From assembly GCF_034424375.1 (NCBI RefSeq), contig NZ_CP139965.1, positions 62,001-126,000 on the forward strand: DNA of 64,000 bases. The letters run 5' to 3'. Shown here one piece after another: positions 1-8,695 of this stretch; positions within the stretch are counted from its first letter, which is position 1; each line of letters begins with the position of its first letter. This DNA comes from Paraburkholderia kururiensis. GTDB lineage: Bacteria > Pseudomonadota > Gammaproteobacteria > Burkholderiales > Burkholderiaceae. The notes under the pieces are model-generated. The model was given only the letters and a program-made list of their open reading frames with translations, was not told the origin of the DNA and ran no database searches. Position numbers and translations under genes: made by a program.

Positions 1-475
1 TGGCCGCCTGCAAGCCAATGGAAAGCGGCTCGACGATCGCGCCTTCCGCGAAGCTCACGTTATCGGGCAGACGGTACGTGAACGCCGCCGGATGCACCAC
101 ATACGGCGTGAGGCAACCGTGGATGGGCGGCGTGGCCCAGAAGCGCACAGCAGGGTCCAGGTTGTAGAGCCCGCGCATGGTGGCGGGCGAATCGAACTGC
201 GGAATGCCGGGCTCCATGCAGACGCGGTCGCCCACGCTGAGGTGACTCACCTCCTCGCCCACCTCCACCACCGTGCCGGATGCTTCGTGGCCGAGCACCA
301 TCGGCTGCTCCACCTTGAACGGCCCGATGCGGCCGTGCGTGAAGTAGTGAACATCGCTGCCGCACACACCCACGGTATGGATGCGGATCTTGACGTCGCG
401 CGGCCCCACCGCGAGCGGCAGGTCGATGTCGCGCAGGCTCAGGCGGCGTGCTTCTTCGAGTACGAGGGCTTTCAT
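1..475 (-). CDS. Zinc-dependent sorbitol/xylitol dehydrogenase-like protein, C-terminus outside the window
   Basis: This is the N-terminal 158 residues of a medium-chain Zn alcohol dehydrogenase; the rest lies beyond base 1. The first residues MKALVLEEARRLSL are followed by GVCGSDVHYFTHG, which carries the catalytic Zn Cys and the Cys-Gly-Ser-Asp-x-His arrangement of sorbitol, L-iditol and xylitol dehydrogenases. GHEASGTV, with the second Zn ligand pair, and GDRVCMEPG come next. The ATG at 475 has AAGGAG at a good distance. It starts 13 nt after the stop of the sugar permease at 489, so it is probably the last or a middle gene of that ABC operon and would oxidise the imported polyol to a ketose using NAD. 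The exact polyol cannot be read from this fragment. Confidence 0.85.
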   Translation of the reverse strand, partial: MKALVLEEARRLSLRDIDLPLAVGPRDVKIRIHTVGVCGSDVHYFTHGRIGPFKVEQPMVLGHEASGTVVEVGEEVSHLSVGDRVCMEPGIPQFDSPATMRGLYNLDPAVRFWATPPIHGCLTPYVVHPAAFTYRLPDNVSFAEGAIVEPLSIGLQAA

Positions 476-488
476 CGGAGCGTTCTCC

Positions 489-1301
489 TTATTTTCCTTT
501 GAGCATTGAGTTCAGCAGGCGGCTCAGCACGCCCACGAAAATGATGGGCGGGATGGCGAGCAACACCGTGGATGCGTTGATCACGCCCCATGGCACTTCC
601 TGGCCCAGCGACGTGAATGCGGACGCCACGACAGGCAGCGTCGCGCTGCGCGAGGACGTGAGCGCAAGCGCGATCATCAGTTCGTTCCAGACCAGCACGA
701 AGCTGAACACGATGCCGCCCATCAACGTGCTGCCGCAGCTAGGCAGCGCAATGCGCCAGAACACGGCGTAAGGCCCGTAGCCGTCCAGCGTCGCGGCCTC
801 CTCGATCTCACGCGGCATGCGCTGGAACACGGGAATCGAAAGCCATGTAATGGTCGAGAGCGTGGTCAGCAGATACGTCACGATCATGGAGAGCCGCGTG
901 TCGTAGAGCCCCAGGTCGATCCAGATGGCGATGAGCGGAATCGCCACCGCGACAGGCGGCAAAAACCGCAGCGAGAGCAGAAAGAACTGGATGTCGCGTT
1001 TGCCCGGCACGTGAAAGCGCGCAATCACGTAGGCCGCCGGCACGCCGAGCACCGTGCCCAACAGCACGGCGGTGCCCACGATCAACGCGCTGTTTTGCAG
1101 CGCAATGAGCACTTCAGGGCTCGATATGACCTGACGGTAGTTTTCCAGCGTCGGCGTGAAAATGAATCGCGGCGTGGGCGTGACAATGTCGAGCAGATGC
1201 TTGAGCGAGTTGAGCACTGCCCACACGATCGGAAATGCGGCCACCAGCACGAGCGCGCCGCCGAACAGCAAGACCGTGCTGCGGGATATCAGTCTTCCCA
1301 T
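489..1301 (-). CDS. Sugar/polyol ABC transporter permease, MalG type
   Basis: Inner-membrane permease of a carbohydrate importer of the MalFG (CUT1) class, 270 residues. The start MGRLISRSTVLLFGG leads into a first transmembrane helix. The cytoplasmic EAA loop reads EIEEAATLDGYGPYAVFWRI, the contact site for the ATPase. The protein ends in hydrophobic helices and a basic tail. The ATG at 1301 overlaps the 3' end of the partner permease by 13 nt, which indicates translational coupling. A longer open frame runs upstream of this start but is antisense-like noise inside the partner gene. No ATPase gene lies in the visible part of the operon; it may be beyond the window edge, after the dehydrogenase. 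Confidence 0.9.
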   Translation of the reverse strand: MGRLISRSTVLLFGGALVLVAAFPIVWAVLNSLKHLLDIVTPTPRFIFTPTLENYRQVISSPEVLIALQNSALIVGTAVLLGTVLGVPAAYVIARFHVPGKRDIQFFLLSLRFLPPVAVAIPLIAIWIDLGLYDTRLSMIVTYLLTTLSTITWLSIPVFQRMPREIEEAATLDGYGPYAVFWRIALPSCGSTLMGGIVFSFVLVWNELMIALALTSSRSATLPVVASAFTSLGQEVPWGVINASTVLLAIPPIIFVGVLSRLLNSMLKGK

Positions 1302-2167
1302 TTGCTCACCCGTTTCCAGATCAGGGTAAAGATGAGGGTGGTGGCCACCATCATCAGCACCGCCATGCTCGACGCGTACGACACCTTGCCGGAAAGACCG
1401 ATGCCTTGCGAATACGCGTACATGTCCAGCGTTTCGGTGGACACGCCGGGGCCGCCCTTGGTCATCACGTAGATCAGGTCGAACGATCGCAGCGACTCCA
1501 CCATCTTGATGAACACGAGGCTCATGATCGGCGCTCTCAGCATGGGCAGCGCGATCCACGCGTAGACCTGCCACGTCTTCGCATAGTCGAGCCGGGCGGC
1601 TTCCAGCGGCTCGGGCGGCAGCGTCTCCAGCAGCTTGAGCACGACCACGGCAAAGAACAGACCCCATTGCCAGATGTCCACCAGCGCGACCGCGTAGAGC
1701 GCCATGGACGGGTCCGACAGAAAGGCCGTATTCGGTATGCCGAACACGCCGAACAGCCAGCTCAGAATGCCGCTCAACGGCGAGTACATGAACTTCCAGA
1801 TGAACGCCGCCGAAACGCGAGGCAGCAAGACCGGCACGATCAACAGAACACCGATCAGATTGCGCATGCGCCCACGCACGTTCTCGAACAGATAGACGGC
1901 GATCACGATGCCCACCGCGACCGCGCCCAAAACGGTGACGACCTCCCAGATCGCGGAGACCTCGATGGAGTTGATGAAACGCCGGTCCGTCGCCAGACGC
2001 ACGAAGTTGCGAAACCATACGTACTCGCTATCTGTGTAGCGAAGCACGCGGTTCTTGAGCGCGAGATTGATGGCCGCCACAGTGGGCACGAGGCCCAGCA
2101 CCGCCATCACGACAAGCGGCGGCACGAGAAACACGAACGGAAGACTGGTCTTGCCGCGATTGAACAT
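1289..2167 (-). CDS. Sugar/polyol ABC transporter permease, MalF type
   Basis: First permease of the CUT1-type importer, 292 residues. It starts MFNRGKTSLPFVFLV at 2167, chosen because GGAG stands 6 nt upstream; an in-frame ATG five codons earlier lacks that spacing. It has six hydrophobic segments and the conserved cytoplasmic loop EAARLDYAKTWQVYAWIALP (EAA motif). The family is usually 290-310 residues, so this length is normal. It lies between the binding-protein gene (stop 2223) and the MalG-type permease. Known relatives carry sorbitol, mannitol or glycerol-type substrates; the adjacent polyol dehydrogenase makes a polyol the best guess. Confidence 0.9.
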   Translation of the reverse strand: MFNRGKTSLPFVFLVPPLVVMAVLGLVPTVAAINLALKNRVLRYTDSEYVWFRNFVRLATDRRFINSIEVSAIWEVVTVLGAVAVGIVIAVYLFENVRGRMRNLIGVLLIVPVLLPRVSAAFIWKFMYSPLSGILSWLFGVFGIPNTAFLSDPSMALYAVALVDIWQWGLFFAVVVLKLLETLPPEPLEAARLDYAKTWQVYAWIALPMLRAPIMSLVFIKMVESLRSFDLIYVMTKGGPGVSTETLDMYAYSQGIGLSGKVSYASSMAVLMMVATTLIFTLIWKRVSKWED

Positions 2168-2222
2168 GGCCTGCTCCAGCATGCATCGGAATGAGGCACG
2201 TCGCCGTGCCCCGGGGAACACG

Positions 2223-3494
2223 TCACTTGCGCCCGTGTTCCATCGCGTCCTGGGCGTACTGCACGGCATCGTTCAACGCGCCCTGGATGTCCTTCTGCGT
2301 GCCGGTAAAGATCTCTTCGAGCGCGACACCCAGGTTGTCGCCGATATCGGGCCACTGCGGCGTGCGCCAGAACGTGACCTGCGAAACGGGGCCGGTATCT
2401 TTCAGGCCGGCCAGAATCTGCGGCTTCACGTGCTTCTGGAAGTAGTCGCTCTGAATCGTGCTCGTGCGGTTGTAGTCGCTGAACACGTTCGCGCGCAGGC
2501 GCGCCTGCTCCTGCTCCTTGCTCGTTGCCCACGCGATGAACCTGCCCGCCGCCTGACGCGTGCATTCGTCCTTCGCGCCCACCGCGGAAATGGCCAGACC
2601 GTGGCCGTAGGCAGCCGAGGGCAGCGGTGCGGGCGGTCGCGCGTAACCCACCTTGTCCACGACGCTCGACTTGGTCGGGTCTTCCATCCAGTCCGCAAAC
2701 GGCGTGGACTCGATCATGAATGCCACCTTGCCGGAGCGGAACGCTTCGAGCGCATTGCTCCAGTCATACGTGGCCGAGCCGGGCGGCGCGTAGCGGAAGA
2801 GATCGGTGTAGAGCTGGGTCGCCTTCACGACAGCGGGCGAATTGAAATCCGCCTGGCCCGACTTGTCCGTCCACGTGCCGCCTTCGCCCAGCATGAACGG
2901 CGCCCAGCGCCAGACGTTCATGCCCGAGCCGCGCTGGCCGCGCGCCACCCATCCATAGAGGTTCGGCGGCGCGTTGAGCTTCTTGATGTCCGCAACGAGT
3001 TCGTCGAGCGTGCGCGGCACCGGCATGTGGGCCTTCTCGAGCAGGTCGCGCCGATAGAACAGAAAGTCCGATCCGCCGATCAGGGGTGCGAAATACGCGA
3101 CGTTCCTGTAGCTCGCCACCGCGCGGCGCGCCGGCAGAAAGTCGTCGTAATCGGCTTCCTTCGGGTAGTACTTGAGCAGCGGAACGATCCAGCCCGCCTG
3201 TGCAAACTCCGAGACGTTGGCTTCGTCCACATAGTAGATCTGGTACGAGCCCGCACCTGTCGAAGCATCGAGCCGCGACTTCGCGCGCCGGTCGCTTTCG
3301 CCGAAATAGCTGATCTCAATCCTCGTGCCGCTCTTCTTTTCATAGTCCGGCAGCGACTTCTCCATCACCGCCATGCCCAACGTCTTCTGCCCGAGCACCT
3401 TGAGTACGGGCACATTGCACGATTGCGCGAACGACATGACCGGCACGGTCGCGCCGATGAGCGCACACAGTGCGCCATGATGGAATCTGTTCAC
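2223..3494 (-). CDS. Sugar/polyol ABC transporter substrate-binding protein
   Basis: Periplasmic solute-binding protein of the extracellular family 1 (MalE-like), 423 residues. The first 24 residues form a Sec signal peptide ending SFAQ. The GTG start at 3494 is supported by AGGAG 6 nt upstream. The mature chain begins CNVPVLKVLGQKTLG and contains the family phrases FLPARRAVASY and FRSGKVAFMIESTPFA. It delivers the substrate to the two permeases encoded immediately downstream (55-nt gap). Being first in the operon and the only one with a long leader region upstream, it probably carries the promoter. Confidence 0.9.
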   Translation of the reverse strand: MNRFHHGALCALIGATVPVMSFAQSCNVPVLKVLGQKTLGMAVMEKSLPDYEKKSGTRIEISYFGESDRRAKSRLDASTGAGSYQIYYVDEANVSEFAQAGWIVPLLKYYPKEADYDDFLPARRAVASYRNVAYFAPLIGGSDFLFYRRDLLEKAHMPVPRTLDELVADIKKLNAPPNLYGWVARGQRGSGMNVWRWAPFMLGEGGTWTDKSGQADFNSPAVVKATQLYTDLFRYAPPGSATYDWSNALEAFRSGKVAFMIESTPFADWMEDPTKSSVVDKVGYARPPAPLPSAAYGHGLAISAVGAKDECTRQAAGRFIAWATSKEQEQARLRANVFSDYNRTSTIQSDYFQKHVKPQILAGLKDTGPVSQVTFWRTPQWPDIGDNLGVALEEIFTGTQKDIQGALNDAVQYAQDAMEHGRK

Positions 3495-3810
3495 AGCTGT
3501 CTCCTGGAATCTTGATTGGAATTCTCGTTATCAGCCGGACATTCGTGCATCCGGGCGGATAGCGTTTGCACGGTACCACCCGCCTTGTCGCGTCAGCCAC
3601 GCCAAAGCAGCGCGGCTGTCGATACTTTTTTCTCAATGCTTGTGTGCGGTGCGGAAATTCGTATCGCCGGGGAGGATCGGCGCGCAGCGTGAGTGCGTGC
3701 GCTCGGGCACGGGTGTGCCCCGGTATGGACGCGTGAAGCGTCGCAGCAATGGCGTGTGAACAGGTCGAGGCTGCGTTCAGCGCGGAACGCAGCGCTCGAT
3801 CATGTGGCGA
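3495..3810. other. Intergenic leader between the sugar ABC operon and argE-like gene
   Basis: 316 bases without a convincing gene. The minus-strand promoter of the sugar importer must lie here. I see no clean inverted repeat or sigma-70 hexamer pair that I would defend; short frames here are high-GC noise. Confidence 0.5.
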
Positions 3811-4968
3811 TCATGCCGAGAGGTAATCGGCGAGCCGCACGAGCATGGCGTCGCACGCGCGCATTTGTTCGACCGTCACGAATTCATCGGGCTTGTGCCC
3901 CTGATCCATACTGCCCGGGCCGCATACGACAGTCGGAATGCCCGCCTGTTCGAACAAGCCGCCTTCGGTGCCGAACGCGACCGTGCCGAATTCCGTCGAT
4001 CCCGCCAGCAGCGCGACGAGACGCGCCGCCTCGCTCTGCGGCGAGATCGCCAGTCCTGGATAGGCCGAAAGCGCTTGAAGCGTGATGCCGGTTTCCGGCT
4101 TCACGGCGCGCATCTTCGGTAGCAGTTCGGACTCGGCGTACTGCTGCAATCTGTTGGCGACCGTGCTGGCGTCGAAGCCCGGCAACGCGCGCACTTCGAA
4201 ATCGAACTCGCATTCGGCGGGCACGATATTGAGCGCACGCCCGCCGCGAATCACGCCCGTTTGTACCGTCGAGTATGGCGGGTCGAACCGTTCGTCGTGG
4301 TGCTTGGGCTGCGCGAGTGTCTGTCCGATTTCTTCGAGATGAGCGATCAGACGCGCCGCATACTGAATCGCGTTCACGCCATATGGCGCGTAAGCGGAAT
4401 GACACGCGGCGCCTTTCACACAGCAACGCATGGCGAGCTTGCCTTTGTGCCCCAGCACAGGCTTCAATTCAGTGGGCTCGCCGATCAGACACAGCACCGG
4501 TTTATGTTCGCGCCGTGCGAGTTCGTCCAGCATGGAACGAACGCCGAGGCAGCCCACCTCTTCGTCGTACGAGAACGCGAGATGCACGGGCATCTTCAGA
4601 TCGCGCTGGACGAACATCGGCACCGCCGCAAGCACCGATGCCAGAAAGCCCTTCATGTCGGCCGTGCCCCGCCCATAGAGCCGGCCTTCTTTTTCGACGA
4701 GACTGAAGGGATCGATAGTCCACGCCTGGCCCTCCACGGGCACCACGTCCGTATGCCCCGAGAGCGCAACGCCGCCGCGATCGCGCGGGCCGATCGTGGC
4801 AAAGAGATTCGCCTTGGTGCGCTCGTCGTTGTAGAACAGCTCGCATTCAACGCCTTGCTGCGCGAGGAAGTCCCGCACGAACGCGATCAACGCGAGATTG
4901 GAGTCGCGGCTCACTGTTGCGAAACCCACCAGCGTTTCGAGCAGCGCGCGACTCGACATCTCACTCAT
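3811..4968 (-). CDS. M20 family metallo-deacylase, acetylornithine deacetylase (ArgE)-like
   Basis: Di-zinc amidohydrolase of 385 residues. The metal site is visible: SGHTDVVPVEG (His ligand and Asp), GRGTADMKGFLA (bridging Asp) and YDEEVGCLGVRSM (catalytic Glu pair). The dimerisation domain follows and the terminal His ligand region is GPGSMDQGHKPDEFV. The family removes acetyl or other acyl groups from amino acids. The gene stands in a catabolic operon with DUF1028, RidA and a flavin monooxygenase, not with arginine genes. It therefore more likely hydrolyses an N-acyl intermediate than supplies ornithine; this is inference. Its ATG at 4968 overlaps the DUF1028 gene by 8 nt. Confidence 0.85.
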   Translation of the reverse strand: MSEMSSRALLETLVGFATVSRDSNLALIAFVRDFLAQQGVECELFYNDERTKANLFATIGPRDRGGVALSGHTDVVPVEGQAWTIDPFSLVEKEGRLYGRGTADMKGFLASVLAAVPMFVQRDLKMPVHLAFSYDEEVGCLGVRSMLDELARREHKPVLCLIGEPTELKPVLGHKGKLAMRCCVKGAACHSAYAPYGVNAIQYAARLIAHLEEIGQTLAQPKHHDERFDPPYSTVQTGVIRGGRALNIVPAECEFDFEVRALPGFDASTVANRLQQYAESELLPKMRAVKPETGITLQALSAYPGLAISPQSEAARLVALLAGSTEFGTVAFGTEGGLFEQAGIPTVVCGPGSMDQGHKPDEFVTVEQMRACDAMLVRLADYLSA

Positions 4969-5638
4969 CGCCTGGCACTCCGTAGCTGGGCGCCACGGTC
5001 GGGTTCAACGCGCGTGTGACGTAGTCTTGCATCTGCGGCTTGTAGGCGGCCCACAGGCTGCCGAGCTGACCGATGGGATCGTCGTCGGCCCAATCGACCC
5101 GCAGGTCCACGAGCGGCCAGCTCAAGTCGCCGACGATCTTCAGCGCCGCCGAATGGACCGGCCCCGCTTCGCCCCCTGCGGCCATTGCGGCCCGCATCGC
5201 CGCGAGCAGACGGTCGGCGAGCGTGCCCTGCGCGTCGGCAAACGCAGCCGGCATCGCTTCGATCACGTGTACGCCGGCCAGCATGTTGCCCGCTGCGACG
5301 CACTGGTCGCCCGCCACGGCGTGATAAGTGCCGAGTGCTTCCTTGCCGCTGAAGAACGCGGTCCGGCCTTGCGCGTCGATCGCCGTGACCTGGCGATACT
5401 CGCGCCATTCGTCTGCATCGAGGGCCTGTTTCAAGGCCTGAGATGGATCGAGCCGCCTCGCTTCGAGCAGATCGAGCACACGCGGGCCGAGTGCGGGCAA
5501 CGTGACGTTCTGCGTCGCGACTGCGCCGACACCAGCGCGCAGCCATGGACAACGCGCACCCACCGCAATGCTGGACGAACTGATCGCAACGCCCAGTTGT
5601 CCCGTCTTCTCACAGCGTCCGACGATAGAGAAAGTCAT
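4961..5638 (-). CDS. DUF1028 family Ntn-hydrolase-like protein
   Basis: 225 residues starting MTFSIVGRCEKTGQLGVA, the typical DUF1028 beginning; the family is related to Ntn-hydrolases. The conserved motifs VGARCPWLRAGVGAVATQ, the DARRxxQ-like region and AGNMLAG are present. DUF1028 proteins often sit beside RidA and M20 or amidase genes in uncharacterised catabolic operons, exactly as here, and are suspected to cleave an amide or similar bond. No function has been demonstrated for this one. The ATG at 5638 is preferred over a longer frame because it matches the family start. The gene lies 10 nt after RidA and overlaps the ArgE-like gene by 8 nt. Confidence 0.85.
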   Translation of the reverse strand: MTFSIVGRCEKTGQLGVAISSSSIAVGARCPWLRAGVGAVATQNVTLPALGPRVLDLLEARRLDPSQALKQALDADEWREYRQVTAIDAQGRTAFFSGKEALGTYHAVAGDQCVAAGNMLAGVHVIEAMPAAFADAQGTLADRLLAAMRAAMAAGGEAGPVHSAALKIVGDLSWPLVDLRVDWADDDPIGQLGSLWAAYKPQMQDYVTRALNPTVAPSYGVPGDE

Positions 5639-5648
5639 GCGCGCTCCT

Positions 5649-6086
5649 TCAAGCCTTCGGCGGCGTCCAACCATCGGGAATGACGGCGATGACGTCGATT
5701 TCCATGAGCCATTGCGGCTGACCCAATGCCACGACCGTAAGCCCGGTCGAAATCGGGAACACGCCCTTCAACCACTTTCCCACTTCCCGATAGACCGGCT
5801 CGCGATAGCGCACGTCGGTGAGATACGTCGTGGTCTTGACGATATGCGAAAGGTCGCTGCCCGCTTCTTCGAGCAGTTGCTTCACATTCTTCATGGCCTG
5901 TTCCGCCTGCGCGCGCGCATCGCCCAGGCCCACGAGATTGCCGTCGAAATCCGTGCCGACCTGCCCGCGCACATAGACGGTGTTGCCCGCGCGCACGGCC
6001 TGACAAAGATCGTTGTCGAGCGTCTGGTTCGGGTACGTATCCTTCGTGTTGAACATGCGGATACGGGTGTGCGTAGGTTGGCTCAT
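5649..6086 (-). CDS. RidA family protein (YjgF/YER057c/UK114)
   Basis: 145 residues with the RidA fold signatures VYVRGQVGTDFDG near residue 40, QAEQAMKNVKQLLEEAG near 63 and IVKTTTYLTDVRY near 83. RidA enzymes hydrolyse reactive imines or enamines released by flavin- or PLP-dependent enzymes. The arginine that binds carboxylates in canonical RidA is not obvious in the C-terminal part (LMEIDVIAVIP), so this may be a divergent subfamily member. It lies between a flavin monooxygenase and the DUF1028 gene, which suggests it handles an imine formed during oxidation of an amine. ATG at 6086 is preceded by GAAGGTG. Confidence 0.85.
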   Translation of the reverse strand: MSQPTHTRIRMFNTKDTYPNQTLDNDLCQAVRAGNTVYVRGQVGTDFDGNLVGLGDARAQAEQAMKNVKQLLEEAGSDLSHIVKTTTYLTDVRYREPVYREVGKWLKGVFPISTGLTVVALGQPQWLMEIDVIAVIPDGWTPPKA

Positions 6087-6155
6087 CGATTCACCTTCGT
6101 CGTTTGTCTGGTTGTCTGCGTCACTTTTTGCGTAATGGTTCGCGTAGAGGCGTGA

Positions 6156-7466
6156 TTACGCGGTCGCCCGAACCTGTTGCTCGGGCTGCGGTTTCTTCGC
6201 CTGCGAATCAGGCCCGTCGTAATACGTCTGATACTTGCGTTGCATGACGATATGGTCCGCGATATGCCTTGCGTCATGCCACACGCCCCAGATGAATGCG
6301 GAACCGCGTCGCGACAGCCACGGCAAGCCGAGGAAGTACACGCCCGGCTCCTTCGATACGCCACGCTGATGCCTGGGCTTGCCGTTCCCGTCGAACGTAT
6401 CGACCTGCAGCCATCCGAAGTCGGTGGCAAAGCCTGTCGCCCAGATGATGGACGTCACGCCCGCTTGTGCGAGATCGAGTTTCAGCAGCGGATGGGTCAC
6501 GCATTCGGGGTCCGGCGGAAGGAGGCGCGCGTCGGGTTCCTCGGGCAGATCAAGACCGTTGCGCGCGACGTAGGCGTCCGCGGCGTCGAGCAGCGAAAGA
6601 TAGTTTTCATCGCCGCGTGCGATGTTTTCGGCAAGATCGGCGTCGAAGTGCGCCACGTTGCCTTCGAACGATTTCGTCAGACCGACAAGCGTGATGCCCT
6701 GATGTGCGAGCCGGCGAAAGTCCACGGTCTGCCCGCCGCGCGCACCGCTCACCGCGATGGTGACGTGCTCGCGCCCCGGCTTCATGACCTCGGCATCCCA
6801 CTCGCCGAGCACGCCGAGCCACCAGCAGAAATCGCGTCCGCGATACGCGCGCGGCGGGCGGTCATGCGCACCGACCGAGAGAAACACGCGCTTGCCCGCG
6901 CGCTGCAATTCATCGGCGATCTGAACGCCCGACGATCCCGCACCCACCACGAGAACACCGCCCTCGGGCAATTGCTGCGGGTTGCGATAGTCGGCGGAAT
7001 GAATCTGCAAAAGCGCTGCGTCCTGCGGCGCGATGGATGGAATCACAGGCTTCTGAAACGGCCCGGTGGCAACCACCACACGCCTCGCTTCCATCACGCC
7101 ATCGGACGTCTCCACGGTAAAACCAGGCCGTCCATTGTTGCGCACCACCCTCTTCACCTCGATGCCTGTGCGAATCGGCGCATCGAATTTTTTTGCGTAC
7201 GCGACGAAATAGTCGGCCACCTCTTCCTTCGGCGCAAAGCCATCGGGCGCCGTTTCGGCGAACGCCATATTGGGGAACCGGTCGTGCCATGCCGGACCGT
7301 TCGCGACGAGCGAGTCCCATCGTGCCGTGCGCCAGCGCTCCGCAATGCGCGCGCGTTCCAGCACCAGATGCGGCACGCCGTGCCGGCTCAAATGTTCACT
7401 CATGGCGACGCCGGCCTGGCCTGCGCCGACCACCAGCGTATCGATCGATGTTGTTTCCACTGTCAT
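6156..7466 (-). CDS. Flavin-containing NAD(P)H-dependent monooxygenase
   Basis: 436-residue two-dinucleotide flavoprotein. The FAD site is TLVVGAGQAGVAMSEHL at residues 10-26. The NADPH site is GVLVVGAGSSGVQIADEL near residue 168. The ATGF motif IIWATGFATDFGWL lies near residue 350. These features place it with bacterial flavin monooxygenases and YUCCA-like or Baeyer-Villiger relatives that oxygenate N, S or carbonyl groups. It is first in the operon with RidA, DUF1028 and the M20 deacylase. It is divergent from the LysR gene at 7634, which is the likely regulator. AAGGA precedes the ATG. The substrate is unknown. Confidence 0.9.
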   Translation of the reverse strand: MTVETTSIDTLVVGAGQAGVAMSEHLSRHGVPHLVLERARIAERWRTARWDSLVANGPAWHDRFPNMAFAETAPDGFAPKEEVADYFVAYAKKFDAPIRTGIEVKRVVRNNGRPGFTVETSDGVMEARRVVVATGPFQKPVIPSIAPQDAALLQIHSADYRNPQQLPEGGVLVVGAGSSGVQIADELQRAGKRVFLSVGAHDRPPRAYRGRDFCWWLGVLGEWDAEVMKPGREHVTIAVSGARGGQTVDFRRLAHQGITLVGLTKSFEGNVAHFDADLAENIARGDENYLSLLDAADAYVARNGLDLPEEPDARLLPPDPECVTHPLLKLDLAQAGVTSIIWATGFATDFGWLQVDTFDGNGKPRHQRGVSKEPGVYFLGLPWLSRRGSAFIWGVWHDARHIADHIVMQRKYQTYYDGPDSQAKKPQPEQQVRATA

Positions 7467-7539
7467 GGCTATGTCCTTGCGGGAGACCGAATGTCGTCGT
7501 CGGAATCTACGCGCCGGGGCAGGATCGACAAAATATTTT

Positions 7540-7605
7540 CAAAAAATGCATGGCATCGGGTTTTCCTATGCAAGCTTTTTTGTCGCCGCCACAATGCGCC
7601 GCATT
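7540..7605. promoter_or_regulatory. Candidate LysR operator, FMO/LysR divergent promoter
   Basis: AT-rich stretch in the 167-bp divergent region containing the imperfect dyad TGCATGG-(about 12)-CTATGCA. The half-site TGCATAG recurs upstream of the Rieske gene at about 8569. T-N11-A-like dyads are the usual LysR box, and the position between the two start codons fits. No experimental support. Confidence 0.35.
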
Positions 7606-7633
7606 CAGGCTCAGAAACCGTGGAGCGACGCCG

Positions 7634-8560
7634 ATGGAAAACCACCCGTTACGCTATTCGCTGCGCCAGTTGCGGTACTTCGTCGTCACGGCGGAAACCT
7701 TGTCCTTCACCGCCGCCGCCAAGGAACTGCACATTTCGCAGCCGTCCGTCTCGACGGCGTTGGCGGACCTGGAAGTGTCTTTCGGCGTGCAGCTTTTCAT
7801 CCGGCATCACGCGAGCGGTCTCTCGCTTACGCAAGCGGGGCGCGATCTGCTGGGCCAGGCGCGCAACCTGCTCAAGATCGCCGAAGAATTGCAGATGGCC
7901 GCCAAGGAAATGGATGGCGGCATGACGGGGGCCATCGCTCTGGGCTGCCTTGTGTCGCTCGCGCCGCCTTTGATGCCGGGGCTCATCAGCCGCTTTACGG
8001 AGGCTCATACGGGCATTTCGTTTCGCACGGTAGAGGGGCACCAGGATGCGCTGCTGCGCGGCTTGCACGACGGCTCGCTCGACATAGCGCTGACCTATAG
8101 CCTCGACCTCACGGAAGACATCGCGTTCACGCCGCTGCTTTCCTTGCCGCCGTACGCGATCCTGCCGCGCACGCATCGCCTCGCGCGCGCACGCAAGATT
8201 TCGCTGGCCGATCTGCTGCACGAGCCTTACGTGATGCTCGATTTACCGCATAGCCGCGAATATTTCGCCGCGCTGTTCGACGCTGTCGGCAGCAGACCTG
8301 TACCCGCGTTTCGCTCGTCGCAACCGGAAGTCGTGCGCGGCATGGTGGCCAACGGACTCGGCTATAGCCTGCTCAACTTCCCGCTCAAATCCACGCGCAC
8401 GGTGGATGGCGAAGAGTTCGTCATCAAGCGTTTCAAGGAAAGCGCCAACGCGACGACGCTCGGCATTGCGCAGTCGCGCACGATGAAGCCGCGGCAAGTG
8501 GTGCATCGCTTCACGTCGTTCTGCGAGAACTACATCCGGCGGTTGCATATCGACGCCTGA
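7634..8560 (+). CDS. LysR-type transcriptional regulator
   Basis: 308 residues starting MENHPLRYSLRQLRYFVV. The winged helix-turn-helix TFTAAAKELHISQPSVSTA-like region occupies residues 20-45, followed by the linker helix and the two-lobed effector-binding domain with GMVANGLGYSLLNFP near residue 240. LysR proteins of this kind act as tetramers on divergent promoters. The gene is divergent from the flavin monooxygenase operon and just upstream of the Rieske oxygenase, so it probably controls both. Upstream in-frame Met codons exist, but the chosen start matches the family N-terminus. Confidence 0.92.
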   Translation: MENHPLRYSLRQLRYFVVTAETLSFTAAAKELHISQPSVSTALADLEVSFGVQLFIRHHASGLSLTQAGRDLLGQARNLLKIAEELQMAAKEMDGGMTGAIALGCLVSLAPPLMPGLISRFTEAHTGISFRTVEGHQDALLRGLHDGSLDIALTYSLDLTEDIAFTPLLSLPPYAILPRTHRLARARKISLADLLHEPYVMLDLPHSREYFAALFDAVGSRPVPAFRSSQPEVVRGMVANGLGYSLLNFPLKSTRTVDGEEFVIKRFKESANATTLGIAQSRTMKPRQVVHRFTSFCENYIRRLHIDA

Positions 8561-8695
8561 GGGCCTCTGCATAGCCAAAAGCTTTGCCTTGTATCCAAAA
8601 ACAATATTTTGACTGGCATATTGGCTTGATAGATTCCGTCCATGTCGAGCGCATTGCGGCACGCGCTTTTCGAAAGGCATGCGAGGGAACACGCC

